Part shown: one piece after another, positions 54,401-62,429 of the stretch
Numbering within the stretch: the first letter of the stretch is position 1
Layout of the letters: the number at the start of each line of letters is the position of its first letter
Assembly (NCBI GenBank): GCA_910589105.1
Contig: CAJUST010000003.1
Coordinates: 58,216-122,215, forward strand
DNA length: 64,000 nucleotides
Reading direction: 5' to 3'
Source: an uncultured Lachnospiraceae bacterium
Lineage (GTDB): Bacteria > Bacillota > Clostridia > Lachnospirales > Lachnospiraceae
The notes under the pieces: generated by a model
The model's input: the letters and a program-made list of their open reading frames with translations, nothing else
Told to the model about the DNA's origin: nothing
Databases searched by the model: none
Position numbers and translations under genes: made by a program

Positions 54401-54579
54401 GATGCATATGCCACACTGCGGGGAATGGGATAAATGGCATATTTATCCTCTGTGGGAGCATAGCCGTTTTGCAATGCGGATTCGGCGTTTGAAGGCTTTT
54501 CAAATGCCGCTGCCGGAATGCTTGTGAGCAATATTCCCAATGTCAGCAACAGGCTGACAATGTGTTTTGTTCTTTTCAT
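48412..54579 (-). CDS. secreted GH84 beta-N-acetylglucosaminidase with multiple accessory domains
   Basis: A 2055-residue exported glycosidase of the NagJ/hyaluronidase kind, likely acting on mucin or glycoprotein GlcNAc. In order: signal peptide (1-~25), GH20b-like domain (~45-180), GH84 catalytic domain (~185-480) with the RGFIEGFYGGW signature and the Asp pair 315-316 in AILNDDFGSG, a helical region (~490-650), then discoidin/CBM32-like domains (~655-800, ~920-1060 and a possible third ~1070-1190). A B-repeat-like domain (~1195-1258), seven Big_2 immunoglobulin-like repeats (~1260-1900) and a Lys-rich BspA-type leucine-rich repeat (~1910-2055) follow. There is no LPXTG anchor. The start is ATG 54579 after AAGGAGG. 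Confidence 0.92.
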   Translation of the reverse strand: MKRTKHIVSLLLTLGILLTSIPAAAFEKPSNAESALQNGYAPTEDKYAIYPIPRSVAYASGDFTLGTQVTVVSESGIDSYTNQFLDEILSDYDRTKTTSQTVTEGTNRILLGIKGSGGAVDAWADSHLTLSDPQLFTKTDAYLLSADNGTIVILGKDTNAVYYGLATLQMMFSSFNGSKFLNAQIEDYAGMKMRGFIEGFYGGWNNEGRESLMRFARDVKMNTYIYASKTDSYHKNDELYPTDQINQIRELVRVGDETKVKYCWSIHLSYFFNSLPNDIQSQEYQTKFNEKFERLKTKFQQLYDAGVRKFAILNDDFGSGSHSEVVRLLNKLDNEFLVPKGCDNLSYCMQGYNKGWSGDGTELREMVNLNESIDLFWTGDDVNSPITQETIDYVKENTGHEAVFWLNYPVNEHAKSGIYLGEISHYVRDDVTGLAGAVSNPCVFTEANKVGLFQLGALFWNNHNYLAQAETIWEESFKYLQPEVYESYLTIARNVANCPGSGRVPAGFPESEYIKDSLEAITEKIKKGRPISEDENTQRLIDEFAKMQTAVDTFRTDCANEVLKTDLNSWLNSLNDVATAGEAVLKSLTAMESGDLNEAWSNLGIAGAAMSSWNTYPSYENNMAQAGSKRLVPFINKALATAKRQILPLVNPNAEILPSYFALIHGKDRTDSTEFAKAYDGSDSTFASFHDGTQQAGDHFGIDLGKATPIHSIDILQASSDSDNDFFHNAILEYSDTGEDDDWTEILKYENDDAPRRIEKTYADGELTTRFIRLRTQKRGTANKPDYWTHIREITINGGETTTKEPSYGLYASENINASVTLDALTYSITDTSVSLPPEGYIGIKMEELSAIDTVVCDIGTATGLTFQYSVNGLIWTNMPDNPNGKAARYVRLYNETGQTANITINALSVTALAGAVDPYLFSNSPELNTLHEGAIENMFDGKNDTFAWFEPAIKKNFELVIDFGTVAPIYDIAITNESGNPKFYDAEIYLSTDNSNWGSPVITIANSNSEHLTTEGKFMTFSRDDLQGRSARYMKILITKDSPNQVRLKINEIAVNKTVSSSEEPIKKIETNSLTGALDQMIDGDISTAYISSQPSDGTAYIKYPLTEDMKMTSITFLQNATEITNAEVKAEIYDGQTITEEILGALDGGITTFYRKGDKDILSLTVTWPENTIPALYEIITTTGETMRTISFSGEGAPQESLLCPENRFIILPDSAVEKEGYLFKGWSDGTAIYPPNKPYTMGSADITLNAVWVEDVKVTSVSVSPAAAELQIGETKDLQFTVLPENAAVKTVTWSSDNPSIATVNEKSGKVKALTAGTTKIKATSQDGSNKSGECVVTVKPILVESITVSPKSKTLKTGESVQLSYTIAPENAANQNVTWSSSDDAIASIDPNTKTVTAHAVGNAVITATSEENNEISDSCSITVIQDSANPDLTPVQGISVSPKTKTLKPDESFQIKETVTPSDATNKNVIWSSSDNTIASIDPETKTVTAHAVGNAIITATSEENNEISDSCSITVSDSTLPNVEVQAISVSPKKNTIIAGKSITLSATVTPDNAANKNLIWRSSNRLIASVDEETGEVSAHKKGTVTITATSEENPSISDNCTVEVIEADSEATLVTSITVTPQSHTMKAGDSITLTKTVLPADATNPNVAWDSNDTDVASVDPETGKVTALAKGSAVITARALDGSGIFGVCAITVTDSSDLPQDYKVELSPKSKTLYVNGTVTLKAAILPETVGTKELVWASDRPSVAKVDQNGVVKAYAKGTATITASSKEDDKIFDTCTITVTEKSSVKMIKVTSVSVSPRALNLTVNASKTLKAALLPSNASNKTVKWTSKNPKIASVDSRSGIVKAVSAGQTTITATAQDGSKKFGFCTVTVTPEPIQQDKTYEVENFKYTVTSLKDRTVTLTESANKNLTKIAPPNTIQLQNITYTVTAIGKGAFKNHKKATTAVLGANILSIGDSAFEGCAKLKKVTIKSAKLNAIGKKAFQKCKKLKTITIKSLKLKKIGKNAFKGIHKKATIKVPAKKLKNYKKYFKKTGQAKTVKIKK
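50018..50395. repeat. near-identical direct repeat inside the GH84 gene
   Basis: About 100 bp at 50018-50116 recurs at 50297-50395 with only a few mismatches, offset 279 bp (93 codons). It covers the end of two adjacent Big_2 domains and signals recent in-frame duplication or gene conversion. Confidence 0.85.
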
Positions 54580-54680
54580 ACAATGCCTCCTTGTAAATTT
54601 TTTTCCCATTATAACATTTTACAAGAAGGATTGCATCAAAAAACAAAAAAATTGTTGAGAATTTATAAGACAAACACCAT

Positions 54681-54709
54681 TTGAAAAATTCTGATTCTTG
54701 TGTTATTAT
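54681..54709 (+). promoter_or_regulatory. promoter for iorAB-paaK
   Basis: TTGAAA (54681-54686), a 17-bp spacer and TATTAT (54704-54709). Confidence 0.7.
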
Positions 54710-54797
54710 GATTTATATTGTGCAAAAAACAGAAATGCCCAGTGGGCAGCCAAAACTATGGAACGAACGCACAAAAGAATAAAGAAAGGATGTCAGT

Positions 54798-56534
54798 ATG
54801 AGACAATTAATGTTAGGCAATAAAGCTCTTGCAAGAGGGCTCTATGAAGCAGGATGCAGCGTCGTGTCGAGCTATCCGGGGACGCCAAGCACAGAAGTGA
54901 CGGAAGAAGCTGCAAAATATGATGAGATATATTGTGAATGGGCGCCCAACGAAAAAGTCGCGATGGAAGTTGCGTTTGGCGCATCCTTAGCGGGAAAAAG
55001 AAGCTTTTGCGGCATGAAGCATGTCGGGTTAAACGTAGCCGCAGACCCGCTGTTTACCTGCTCTTATACAGGAGTGAATGCCGGCATGGTGATCTGTGTG
55101 GCAGACGATGCCGGTATGCATTCTTCACAGAACGAGCAGGATTCGCGCCATCATGCCGTTGCATCAAAAATTCCTATGCTAGAGCCGTCTGATTCAAATG
55201 AAGCCCTTACATTTGCCAAACAGGCTTTTGAGCTTTCGGAAGAATTTGACACGCCTGTCATTCTAAAAATGTGTACGAGAGTGTCACATTCCCAAAGTAT
55301 TGTAGAAACCGCGGAGCGTATCGAACCAAAACAGCGTCCATACGAAAAAAATATCGCCAAATATGTCATGATGCCGGGCAATGCAATCCGCCGCCATCCG
55401 GCAGTGGAGGAACGCATGAGAAAGCTTACGGAATATGCGGAAACCTGCGGATTTAACCGTGTGGAAATGGGGAGCAAAAAGTTAGGGATTATCACTTCAT
55501 CAACCAGCTACCAGTATGTAAAAGAAGTGTTTGGGGAAACGGCAAGCATTTTAAAGCTTGGCATGGTAAACCCCCTTCCTGAGAAACTGATCCTTGACTT
55601 TGCTTCCAATGTAGAAAAACTCGTAATCGTGGAAGAATTAGATCCGGTAATCGAAACCCACTGCAAAGCGCTGGGGCTTACCGTGACCGGAAAAGACGTC
55701 CTTCCAATGGAAGGGGAGTATTCCCAGAATCTAATTGCTGAAAAACTGGGCGTTTCTGTTCCGGAATATAAAAGCTTAGGGGAAACGCTTCCAAACCGCC
55801 CGCCAGTGATGTGCGCCGGCTGTCCGCATCGTGGATTATTTTACATATTATCGAAAAATAAATGCGCTGTTTTAGGCGACATCGGCTGTTACACATTAGG
55901 CGCTGTCGCGCCGTTAAACGCAATGGAAATGACATTGTGCATGGGCGCATCCATTAGCGCGATCCATGGATTTAACAAAGCGTCTGGGGAGGAGGGCGAA
56001 GCAAAGACGGTGGCCGTGATTGGAGATTCCACGTTTATGCACTCCGGCATGACAGGCCTTGCCAACATTGCCTATAACCAGAGCAATTCGACCGTGATTA
56101 TTCTGGATAATTCCATTACCGGCATGACCGGGCATCAGCAGAACCCGACGACAGGCTACAATATCAAAGGCGATCCCGCAGGGAAAATTGATTTGGAAAG
56201 CCTGTGCCGTTCCATGGGATTTGCCCGTGTGTCCGTCGTTGACCCGTATGACTTAGAAGCGTGTGACAAAGTAATCAAAGAGGAGCTTGCGGCAAAAGAG
56301 CCGTCTGTCATTATCAGCAGACGTCCATGCGCCTTGTTAAAATATGTCAAACATAATCCGCCCCTTACAGTCAAACAGGAAAATTGCGTAGGATGTAAAT
56401 CCTGTATGCGCCTTGGCTGTCCGGCAATCAGCATGAAAGACGGGAAAGCCGCAGTTGACAATACATTATGCGTAGGCTGTGACGTCTGCCGGAAGCTATG
56501 TAAATTTGATGCGTTACAGTCAGGGGAGGTGTAA
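54798..56534 (+). CDS. iorA: indolepyruvate:ferredoxin oxidoreductase, alpha subunit
   Basis: It oxidatively decarboxylates aryl-pyruvates (from Trp, Phe, Tyr) to aryl-acetyl-CoA, reducing ferredoxin. The 578-residue subunit has SSYPGTPSTEVTEEAAKY, a TPP domain (GDIGCYTLGAVAPLNAM, IAVIGDSTFMHSG-like, NSITGMTGHQQNP) and a C-terminal ferredoxin part with CVGCKSCMRLGCPA and CVGCDVCRKLC, holding two 4Fe-4S clusters. It begins the operon with iorB 3 bp downstream. Confidence 0.95.
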   Translation: MRQLMLGNKALARGLYEAGCSVVSSYPGTPSTEVTEEAAKYDEIYCEWAPNEKVAMEVAFGASLAGKRSFCGMKHVGLNVAADPLFTCSYTGVNAGMVICVADDAGMHSSQNEQDSRHHAVASKIPMLEPSDSNEALTFAKQAFELSEEFDTPVILKMCTRVSHSQSIVETAERIEPKQRPYEKNIAKYVMMPGNAIRRHPAVEERMRKLTEYAETCGFNRVEMGSKKLGIITSSTSYQYVKEVFGETASILKLGMVNPLPEKLILDFASNVEKLVIVEELDPVIETHCKALGLTVTGKDVLPMEGEYSQNLIAEKLGVSVPEYKSLGETLPNRPPVMCAGCPHRGLFYILSKNKCAVLGDIGCYTLGAVAPLNAMEMTLCMGASISAIHGFNKASGEEGEAKTVAVIGDSTFMHSGMTGLANIAYNQSNSTVIILDNSITGMTGHQQNPTTGYNIKGDPAGKIDLESLCRSMGFARVSVVDPYDLEACDKVIKEELAAKEPSVIISRRPCALLKYVKHNPPLTVKQENCVGCKSCMRLGCPAISMKDGKAAVDNTLCVGCDVCRKLCKFDALQSGEV

Positions 56535-56537
56535 GAA

Positions 56538-57110
56538 ATGACAAAGAATATTATGATTGTCGGCGTCGGGGGACAGGGTTCCCTTCTTGCAAGCAAACTG
56601 CTTGGCCATTTGCTGTTGTCTGAGGGGTATGACGTAAAAGTGTCTGAAGTGCATGGAATGAGCCAGCGCGGCGGCAGCGTCGTCACTTACGTCAGGTTTG
56701 GCGAAAAAGTGTATTCTCCGATTATAGACAAAGGGGAAGCGGACGTTATCGTTTCGTTTGAAAAATTAGAGGCGGCCCGTTATGTGGAATATTTACGGGA
56801 GGGCGGAAAAATTGTCGTAAATACACAGGAAATTGACCCAATGCCGGTCATTACGGGAGCCGCTTCTTATCCGGAAAACCTTTTGGAGAAAATTCAAAAT
56901 CTTCAAATACAAGTCGATGCGGTGGACTGCCTTTCGCTTGCCCAAAAAGCGGGTTCTGCCAAAGCGGTTAATATTGTCTTAATGGGGCGGCTGTCGACAT
57001 ACTTTGACATTCCGGAAGAAAAATGGTTAAAAGCGGTTGAAGAATGCGTTCCGGCAAAATTTGCGGCTATGAACCAAAAAGCGTTTCAGTTTGGAAGGGA
57101 AGATGCATAG
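56538..57110 (+). CDS. iorB: indolepyruvate:ferredoxin oxidoreductase, beta subunit
   Basis: The 190-residue gamma/beta-type subunit that completes the heterodimer. IMIVGVGGQGSLLASKLLG and SEVHGMSQRGGSVVTYVRFG are the classic 2-oxoacid oxidoreductase motifs. It starts 3 bp after iorA and is followed by paaK. Confidence 0.95.
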   Translation: MTKNIMIVGVGGQGSLLASKLLGHLLLSEGYDVKVSEVHGMSQRGGSVVTYVRFGEKVYSPIIDKGEADVIVSFEKLEAARYVEYLREGGKIVVNTQEIDPMPVITGAASYPENLLEKIQNLQIQVDAVDCLSLAQKAGSAKAVNIVLMGRLSTYFDIPEEKWLKAVEECVPAKFAAMNQKAFQFGREDA

Positions 57111-57150
57111 GAAACGAGAGAGTGAATTGCAGAATTGATTGGAGAAAGAG

Positions 57151-58455
57151 ATGAAAAAATATTATCAGCCAGAAATAGAGACAATGCCGGTAGACAAAAT
57201 GAAAGAGCTTCAGAGTGAAAGGCTTGTAAAACAGGCGCAGTTTGTCTATGACAATGTAAAATTTTACCATGACAAAATGGACGAGGCGGGCGTAAAGCCT
57301 CAGGATATTACAGGAATAGAAGATTTGCATAAACTGCCGTTTATCACAAAAGACGATCTGCGTGACCAGTATCCATATGGGCTTTTGGGCGCGCCGCTTT
57401 CTGAATGCGTGCGGATACAGTCGACAAGCGGCACGACGGGACGCCGCGTAGTGGCGTTTTATACGCAAGCGGACATAGACGTTTGGGAGGAGTGCTGCGC
57501 GAGGGCGCTTGTCGCCGCTGGAGCGACGAAAGAGGACGTCTGCCACGTCTGTTATGGATATGGGCTGTTTACCGGAGGCCCCGGTTTAAATGGCGGTTCC
57601 CATAAAGTCGGCTGCCTGACGCTTCCTATGTCTTCCGGAAACACGGAGCGTCAGCTTCAGTTTATGGCAGACTTAGGCTCCACGATTCTCTGCTGTACGC
57701 CGTCGTATGCCGCAAACCTTGGGGAGGCGGTTCATGAGAGAGGCTTAAAAGACCAGTTGAAATTAAAGGCTGGGATTTTTGGGGCGGAGCCATGGACGGA
57801 AGAAATGCGGCATAATATAGAAGAATCTTTGGGAATTAAAGCGTATGACATTTACGGACTGACAGAGATTTCAGGCCCCGGCGTATCTTTTGAGTGTGAG
57901 GAACAGGCTGGGATGCACATTCAGGAAGACCATTTTATAGCGGAGATTATCAACCCGAAAACAGGCGAGGTTTTGCCGGAAGGGGAAGTCGGGGAGCTTG
58001 TGTTTACCTGCATTACCAAGAAAGCGTTTCCGCTTCTGCGTTACCGCACCCGTGATTTGTGCCGGCTGTCCAGAAAAAAATGTTCCTGCGGCCGCACGCA
58101 TGTGCGTATGATGAAGCCAAAAGGAAGAAGCGATGACATGATGGTAGTCAAAGGCGTAAACGTCTGGCCGTCCCAGATTGAAACGGTTTTATTAAATCAG
58201 GGGTATCAGGCGAATTACCAAATTGTGGTAGACCGCGTCGGCAACAACGACACCATTGAAGTTCAAGTGGAATTAACGCCGGAAATGGCGCAAAAACAGG
58301 AAATTCCAATCGAAACGAGGGAAAAGAAAATTGTGTCAGGTTTAAAATCAATGCTGGGCATTAAAGTGGATGTTAAAGTAATGGAACCAAAAACGATTGC
58401 CAGAAGCGAGGGCAAAGCAGTCCGCGTCATTGATAAAAGGCATTTGTATCAGTAA
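57151..58455 (+). CDS. paaK: phenylacetate-CoA ligase
   Basis: It interconverts aryl-acetates and their CoA thioesters with ATP. AMP-binding motif QSTSGTTGRRVVAFY, DIYGLTEISGPGV and the YRTRDLCR hinge region are intact, with a Cys set (CSCGRTH) that may bind metal. The 434-residue length fits PaaK. With iorAB it probably runs in the energy-yielding direction, releasing aryl-acetate and ATP from aryl-acetyl-CoA during amino acid fermentation. ATG 57151 follows GGAG; the gap to iorB is 40 bp. Confidence 0.93.
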   Translation: MKKYYQPEIETMPVDKMKELQSERLVKQAQFVYDNVKFYHDKMDEAGVKPQDITGIEDLHKLPFITKDDLRDQYPYGLLGAPLSECVRIQSTSGTTGRRVVAFYTQADIDVWEECCARALVAAGATKEDVCHVCYGYGLFTGGPGLNGGSHKVGCLTLPMSSGNTERQLQFMADLGSTILCCTPSYAANLGEAVHERGLKDQLKLKAGIFGAEPWTEEMRHNIEESLGIKAYDIYGLTEISGPGVSFECEEQAGMHIQEDHFIAEIINPKTGEVLPEGEVGELVFTCITKKAFPLLRYRTRDLCRLSRKKCSCGRTHVRMMKPKGRSDDMMVVKGVNVWPSQIETVLLNQGYQANYQIVVDRVGNNDTIEVQVELTPEMAQKQEIPIETREKKIVSGLKSMLGIKVDVKVMEPKTIARSEGKAVRVIDKRHLYQ

Positions 58456-58561
58456 AGGCATTCTGGGATTTCGATAAGAGATTTGCGGCGGAAGCGTTCC
58501 GGCAGATTTTTGGCGGCTGCCGTGTCAAAGAGCGCCAAAGCGGCGGAGAAGCGGATCAATA

Positions 58562-58768
58562 GGGGCTGTTGCAAAATTCGGCTGTTCTACATTATATGGA
58601 TCATACATCATGGTTTGATTCCATATTCGGTACACAGCGGATATTAAGCGACAGTCCCTTATTCTGCATACGGCGGATATTTTGGGGCAGTCCGTTATTT
58701 TGTATGCAGTGGATATTAAGCGTCAGTCCGTTATTTTGTATGCAGTGGATATTTTTGCAACAGTCTTT
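58562..58768. repeat. MITE-like element with 11-bp terminal inverted repeats and an internal 36-bp repeat
   Basis: CTGTTGCAAAA (58566-58576) is the exact reverse complement of TTTTGCAACAG (58753-58763). Between them are three and a half copies of a 36-bp unit (58635-58670, 58671-58706, 58707-58742 and a partial fourth). The end sequence GGGGCTGTTGCAAAA resembles the ends of some bacterial insertion sequences (a GGnnCTGTTGCAAA pattern), but no transposase is encoded. It fills the gap after paaK, and a T-run at its right end could also help end transcription. An open frame across the repeats is not thought to be a gene. Confidence 0.65.
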
Positions 58769-58791
58769 TTTATAAAATGCCTAACTTATAG

Positions 58792-59634
58792 TTAAAACAA
58801 AAGCTGTTTTGCGTTTTCAGAGAAAATCCGTTCTTTTTCCTGCGCAGTCAGTGGAAGCGATTCCACTCTTTTCACATAATCCTTCTGATCCTCCCAAGGG
58901 GAATCTGTGGCAAACAGTATCTTTCCGGTTCCGTGTTTTCTGACAATCCGCACAAAATCTTCGCGGCTTAAATTTGAAGAAAGATAGGGCGTTCCGCTTT
59001 TTGCTGAATCGGGCGTTACAGGCCCTAATGCGAAAGCAGTGTCAAAATATACGTCCGCTCCCACAAGATCGCGCTCCACATCTTCCCACAGCCCCCAGTT
59101 CCCCATATGCGCAAGGACGAGTTTTTCTGGGCGGACTTCGTCGATTACTTTTAGGATATGGCGGACGGATGCGTAGTTGTGATGGTAAATCCCAATATCG
59201 ATTCCGGCATGCGTGAGTATAATCAGCCCTTGTTCGGAAGCGAAGTCTAGGATTCGCATCATTTTTGGGTCGTCAAGATCGGTATTCTGGTAAGCAGGGT
59301 GTAGTTTAATCCCTAAAATCCCATTTTGCCTAAGGCGGATCAGTTCTTTTTTGTAATTTTCATAATCGGGATGCATTCCGCCAAATGTGAGGATTCCTTT
59401 TTGGAATAAGCGGTCTTTTTCCGCAATCAGGGCGGAATTTACTTTGTTTACCTGCTCTGCGGAAGTCATTACGGGCAGATTTACGGAATAACTGATGGAA
59501 GCGTTTTTCATGGAAGCAAGAAGCCCTTCCACAGAGCCGTCTGTGAAATATTCTGTATGGGAAAGGCGGCTTAATTTTGCTAGGACTTTTTTAGAAATGG
59601 CGGCCGGAAATGTATGTGTGTGAAAATCAATCAT
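58792..59634 (-). CDS. amidohydrolase family protein (TIM-barrel, ACMSD-like)
   Basis: A 280-residue metal-dependent hydrolase or decarboxylase. MIDFHTHTFP has the metal-binding His-x-His, LGIKLHPAYQ and LTHAGIDIG supply further ligands, and LFATDSPWEDQ holds the catalytic Asp. This Amidohydro_2 type includes decarboxylases of aromatic acids and lactonases. The substrate is unknown; lying between paaK and an acyl-CoA synthetase, an aromatic acid is conceivable. It is on the opposite strand to both. Confidence 0.85.
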   Translation of the reverse strand: MIDFHTHTFPAAISKKVLAKLSRLSHTEYFTDGSVEGLLASMKNASISYSVNLPVMTSAEQVNKVNSALIAEKDRLFQKGILTFGGMHPDYENYKKELIRLRQNGILGIKLHPAYQNTDLDDPKMMRILDFASEQGLIILTHAGIDIGIYHHNYASVRHILKVIDEVRPEKLVLAHMGNWGLWEDVERDLVGADVYFDTAFALGPVTPDSAKSGTPYLSSNLSREDFVRIVRKHGTGKILFATDSPWEDQKDYVKRVESLPLTAQEKERIFSENAKQLLF

Positions 59635-59772
59635 AAGGAAACCTCCTTTTTTCAGTCTGGTGACTGTATTTTTCTTTGAATTATATGGATTATATGATAA
59701 AATAAAAAAGAATGGCTGTCAATGTTTGGGCGGCAGCCTGCCATGACTAATAGAGAAAGGAAGTATAGAAAT

Positions 59773-61407
59773 ATGCCTGTTACGGATTTACTGGAAAGGA
59801 ATCACAAATTATATAGCGACGAGGTGGCTCTTGTAGAGCTGAATCCTTTGGTGAAGGATACAAGAAAGACGACTTGGAAAGAATATGATTTGGTACAGCC
59901 GACGTCGGCGGTTCCTTACCGGAGGGAGATTACATGGAGCATTTTTGACGAGAAGGCAAACCGGGTGGCGAATATGCTGATTGGCCGTGGGATTAAGAAG
60001 GGGGACCGGGTGGCGATTTTGATGTTTAATTGTCTGGAGTGGCTTCCGATTTATTTTGGGATCTTAAAGACGGGGGCGATAGCGGTTCCCTTTAATTTCC
60101 GTTTTTCTGCGGACGAGATTAAGTATTGCGCGGATTTGGCGCAAGTGCATATTTTATTTTTCGGACCGGAATTTATCGGGCGGATTGAATCGGTTGAGGA
60201 AGATTTAAGCAAAGGGCGGCTCCTTATTTATGTCGGCGACGGCTGTCCGACGTTTGCGGAAAGCTATCCGGAGCTGGTGGCGGATTGTTCTTCGCAGGCG
60301 CCTCTAATCCGTCTGGAAGATGAAGACGATGCGGCGATTTATTTTTCTTCGGGGACGACCGGGTTTCCGAAAGCGATTTTACATAACCATGAGAGCCTGC
60401 TTCAGGCGGCGCAGATGGAGCAAAAGCATCATTTAACGGATCGCGACGATGTGTTTTTGTGCATTCCGCCGCTGTACCATACGGGGGCGAAGTTCCATTG
60501 GATGGGCAGTCTTTGCGCGGGGAGCAGGGCTGTGCTTTTGAAAGGGACGACGCCGGAAATTATTTTGGACGCAGTCTCAAAGGAACGTTGTACGATTGTA
60601 TGGCTTTTGGTTCCATGGGCGCAGGATATTTTAGCGGCGCTAGACAGAGGGGAATTGAAGTTAGAAGATTACAATCTGGATCAATGGAGGCTTATGCACA
60701 TAGGGGCGCAGCCGGTGCCCCCGTCGTTGATTAAACGGTGGAAAGAGTATTTTCCAAACCATTTATATGATACGAATTATGGCCTGTCGGAGTCGACGGG
60801 GCCGGGGTGCATGCATCTTGGCGTGGAGAATATCCATAAAGTCGGAGCAATCGGCGTTCCGGGGTGGCGCTGGGAATGCAAGATTGTGGACGAGAATGGA
60901 AAGGAGCTTAAGCAAGGCGGCGTCGGGGAGCTTTGCGTGAAAGGGCCGGGCGTTATGACTTGTTATTATAACGATCCAGAAGCGACGGCTGAGACCTTGA
61001 AAGATGGGTGGCTTTATACGGGAGACATGGCGCAGATGGATGCGGACGGATTTTATTTTCTGGTTGACCGGAAAAAAGACGTGATTGTCAGCGGCGGCGA
61101 AAACATTTATCCGGTGCAGATTGAAAATTTCCTGAGCTCATATGAGAAAGTTTTTGACGTGGCGGTGATTGGCCTGCCAGATGAAAGGCTTGGAGAGATC
61201 ACGGGAGCGATTATTTCAGTCAAAGAGGGATTAGAATGTTCAGAGGAAGAAATCGAAGCATTTTGCAAACAGCTTCCAAGGTATAAACGGCCGAAAAAAA
61301 TTATATTCGCAGATGTGCCAAGAAATGCGACAGGCAAAATTGAAAAACCAGCGCTTCGCAAGAAGTATGGGGCAGAGCATCTTGTGGCGCGGCAGAATAT
61401 GGGGTAA
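59773..61407 (+). CDS. AMP-dependent acyl-CoA synthetase
   Basis: It activates a carboxylic acid as acyl-AMP then acyl-CoA. The P-loop is YFSSGTTGFPKAILHNHE, the core motif YGLSESTGPG, and the hinge and catalytic lysine regions are GWLYTGDMAQMDADGFY and PRNATGKIEKPALR. The product resembles medium- or long-chain fatty acid, or bile-acid-type CoA ligases; I cannot choose between them. I used ATG 59773 after GAAAGGAAG; ATG 59743 and 59722 lack good sites. It is 544 residues. Confidence 0.85.
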   Translation: MPVTDLLERNHKLYSDEVALVELNPLVKDTRKTTWKEYDLVQPTSAVPYRREITWSIFDEKANRVANMLIGRGIKKGDRVAILMFNCLEWLPIYFGILKTGAIAVPFNFRFSADEIKYCADLAQVHILFFGPEFIGRIESVEEDLSKGRLLIYVGDGCPTFAESYPELVADCSSQAPLIRLEDEDDAAIYFSSGTTGFPKAILHNHESLLQAAQMEQKHHLTDRDDVFLCIPPLYHTGAKFHWMGSLCAGSRAVLLKGTTPEIILDAVSKERCTIVWLLVPWAQDILAALDRGELKLEDYNLDQWRLMHIGAQPVPPSLIKRWKEYFPNHLYDTNYGLSESTGPGCMHLGVENIHKVGAIGVPGWRWECKIVDENGKELKQGGVGELCVKGPGVMTCYYNDPEATAETLKDGWLYTGDMAQMDADGFYFLVDRKKDVIVSGGENIYPVQIENFLSSYEKVFDVAVIGLPDERLGEITGAIISVKEGLECSEEEIEAFCKQLPRYKRPKKIIFADVPRNATGKIEKPALRKKYGAEHLVARQNMG

Positions 61408-61476
61408 AATCGAAGAAGCCATGGGAGGCAAAAAAGAATAGGCGTTTTTGCCTGTCTCAGGAATGAAAACTCTGAT

Positions 61477-61505
61477 TTGACAAGAACAATTTTAGATGCT
61501 AATAT
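61477..61505 (+). promoter_or_regulatory. promoter for the yicC-remA-gmk-rpoZ run
   Basis: TTGACA (61477-61482), a 17-bp spacer and TAATAT (61500-61505). Confidence 0.7.
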
Positions 61506-61542
61506 AAATCCATATATGTTTATTAAATTGCAGGAGAATGGT

Positions 61543-62421
61543 ATGATAAAAAGCATGACTGGATTTGGCCGCTGTGAGGTGGCGGAGCATGACCGCAAGT
61601 TTACAGTTGAGCTAAAATCCGTAAATCACCGGTATTTGGACGTCAGCATTAAGATGCCAAAGAAACTGGGGTTTTTTGAGAGCGCTGTCCGTAATCTGTT
61701 AAAGGAATACATTCAGCGGGGGAAAGTAGATGTTTTTATCTCCTATGAAGATGATACAGAAGAAAATTTTGCGCTGAACTATAAAGAGGAAGTTGCGGCA
61801 GCTTATTTGAAATATCTAAATCAAATGGCGGAAACGTTTGGTTTGGAGAATGATGTGCGCGTTGGCGCGCTTTCCCGTTTTCCGGAAGTGTTTACTATGG
61901 AAGAACGGAATGTGGACGAAAAGGAACTGTGGCAGACGTTAGCGCGCGCGCTTCGGGGCGCTTTAGAGCAGTTTGTGGACAGCCGGATTTCAGAAGGAGG
62001 GCGCTTAGCGGCCGATTTGTCGGAAAAGCTCGATGGGATGCTGAGGTATGTGGAGTTCATAGAACAGCGTTCACCTTTGATTGTGGCGGAATACCGAAGA
62101 CGTTTAGAAGAAAAAGTAAAAGAGCTGCTTGGCGATAAGCAGATAGACGAAAGCAGGATCGTGATGGAAGTGACGATTTTTGCGGATAAGATTTGCGTAG
62201 ATGAAGAAATTGTGCGCTTAAAGAGCCATGTCGAAGCGACGAAGAAGGAGCTGTCGGCAGGCGGCAGCATTGGACGGAAGCTTGATTTTATTGCGCAGGA
62301 GATGAACCGGGAAGCGAATACGATTTTATCCAAAACCACGGATATAGAAATTTCCGAAATCGGGATAAATTTAAAAACCGATATTGAAAAAGTCAGGGAG
62401 CAAATTCAAAATATCGAGTAA
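61543..62421 (+). CDS. yicC: YicC family protein (endoribonuclease-like)
   Basis: The 292-residue protein begins MIKSMTGFGRCE, the family hallmark, and ends with IAQEMNREANTILSKTTD. YicC/YloC proteins have been reported as endoribonucleases acting on RNA. ATG 61543 follows AGGAGA. It heads the conserved run yicC-remA-gmk-rpoZ seen across Firmicutes. Confidence 0.93.
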   Translation: MIKSMTGFGRCEVAEHDRKFTVELKSVNHRYLDVSIKMPKKLGFFESAVRNLLKEYIQRGKVDVFISYEDDTEENFALNYKEEVAAAYLKYLNQMAETFGLENDVRVGALSRFPEVFTMEERNVDEKELWQTLARALRGALEQFVDSRISEGGRLAADLSEKLDGMLRYVEFIEQRSPLIVAEYRRRLEEKVKELLGDKQIDESRIVMEVTIFADKICVDEEIVRLKSHVEATKKELSAGGSIGRKLDFIAQEMNREANTILSKTTDIEISEIGINLKTDIEKVREQIQNIE

Positions 62422-62429
62422 AGACAGCA

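Noticed and set aside
58635..58768. Possible CRISPR array
   Set aside because: The 36-bp units are contiguous with no spacers, and no cas genes are nearby.
58569..58775. Small open frame across the 36-bp repeats
   Set aside because: It encodes a repeated hydrophobic string caused by the DNA repeat, with no ribosome site.
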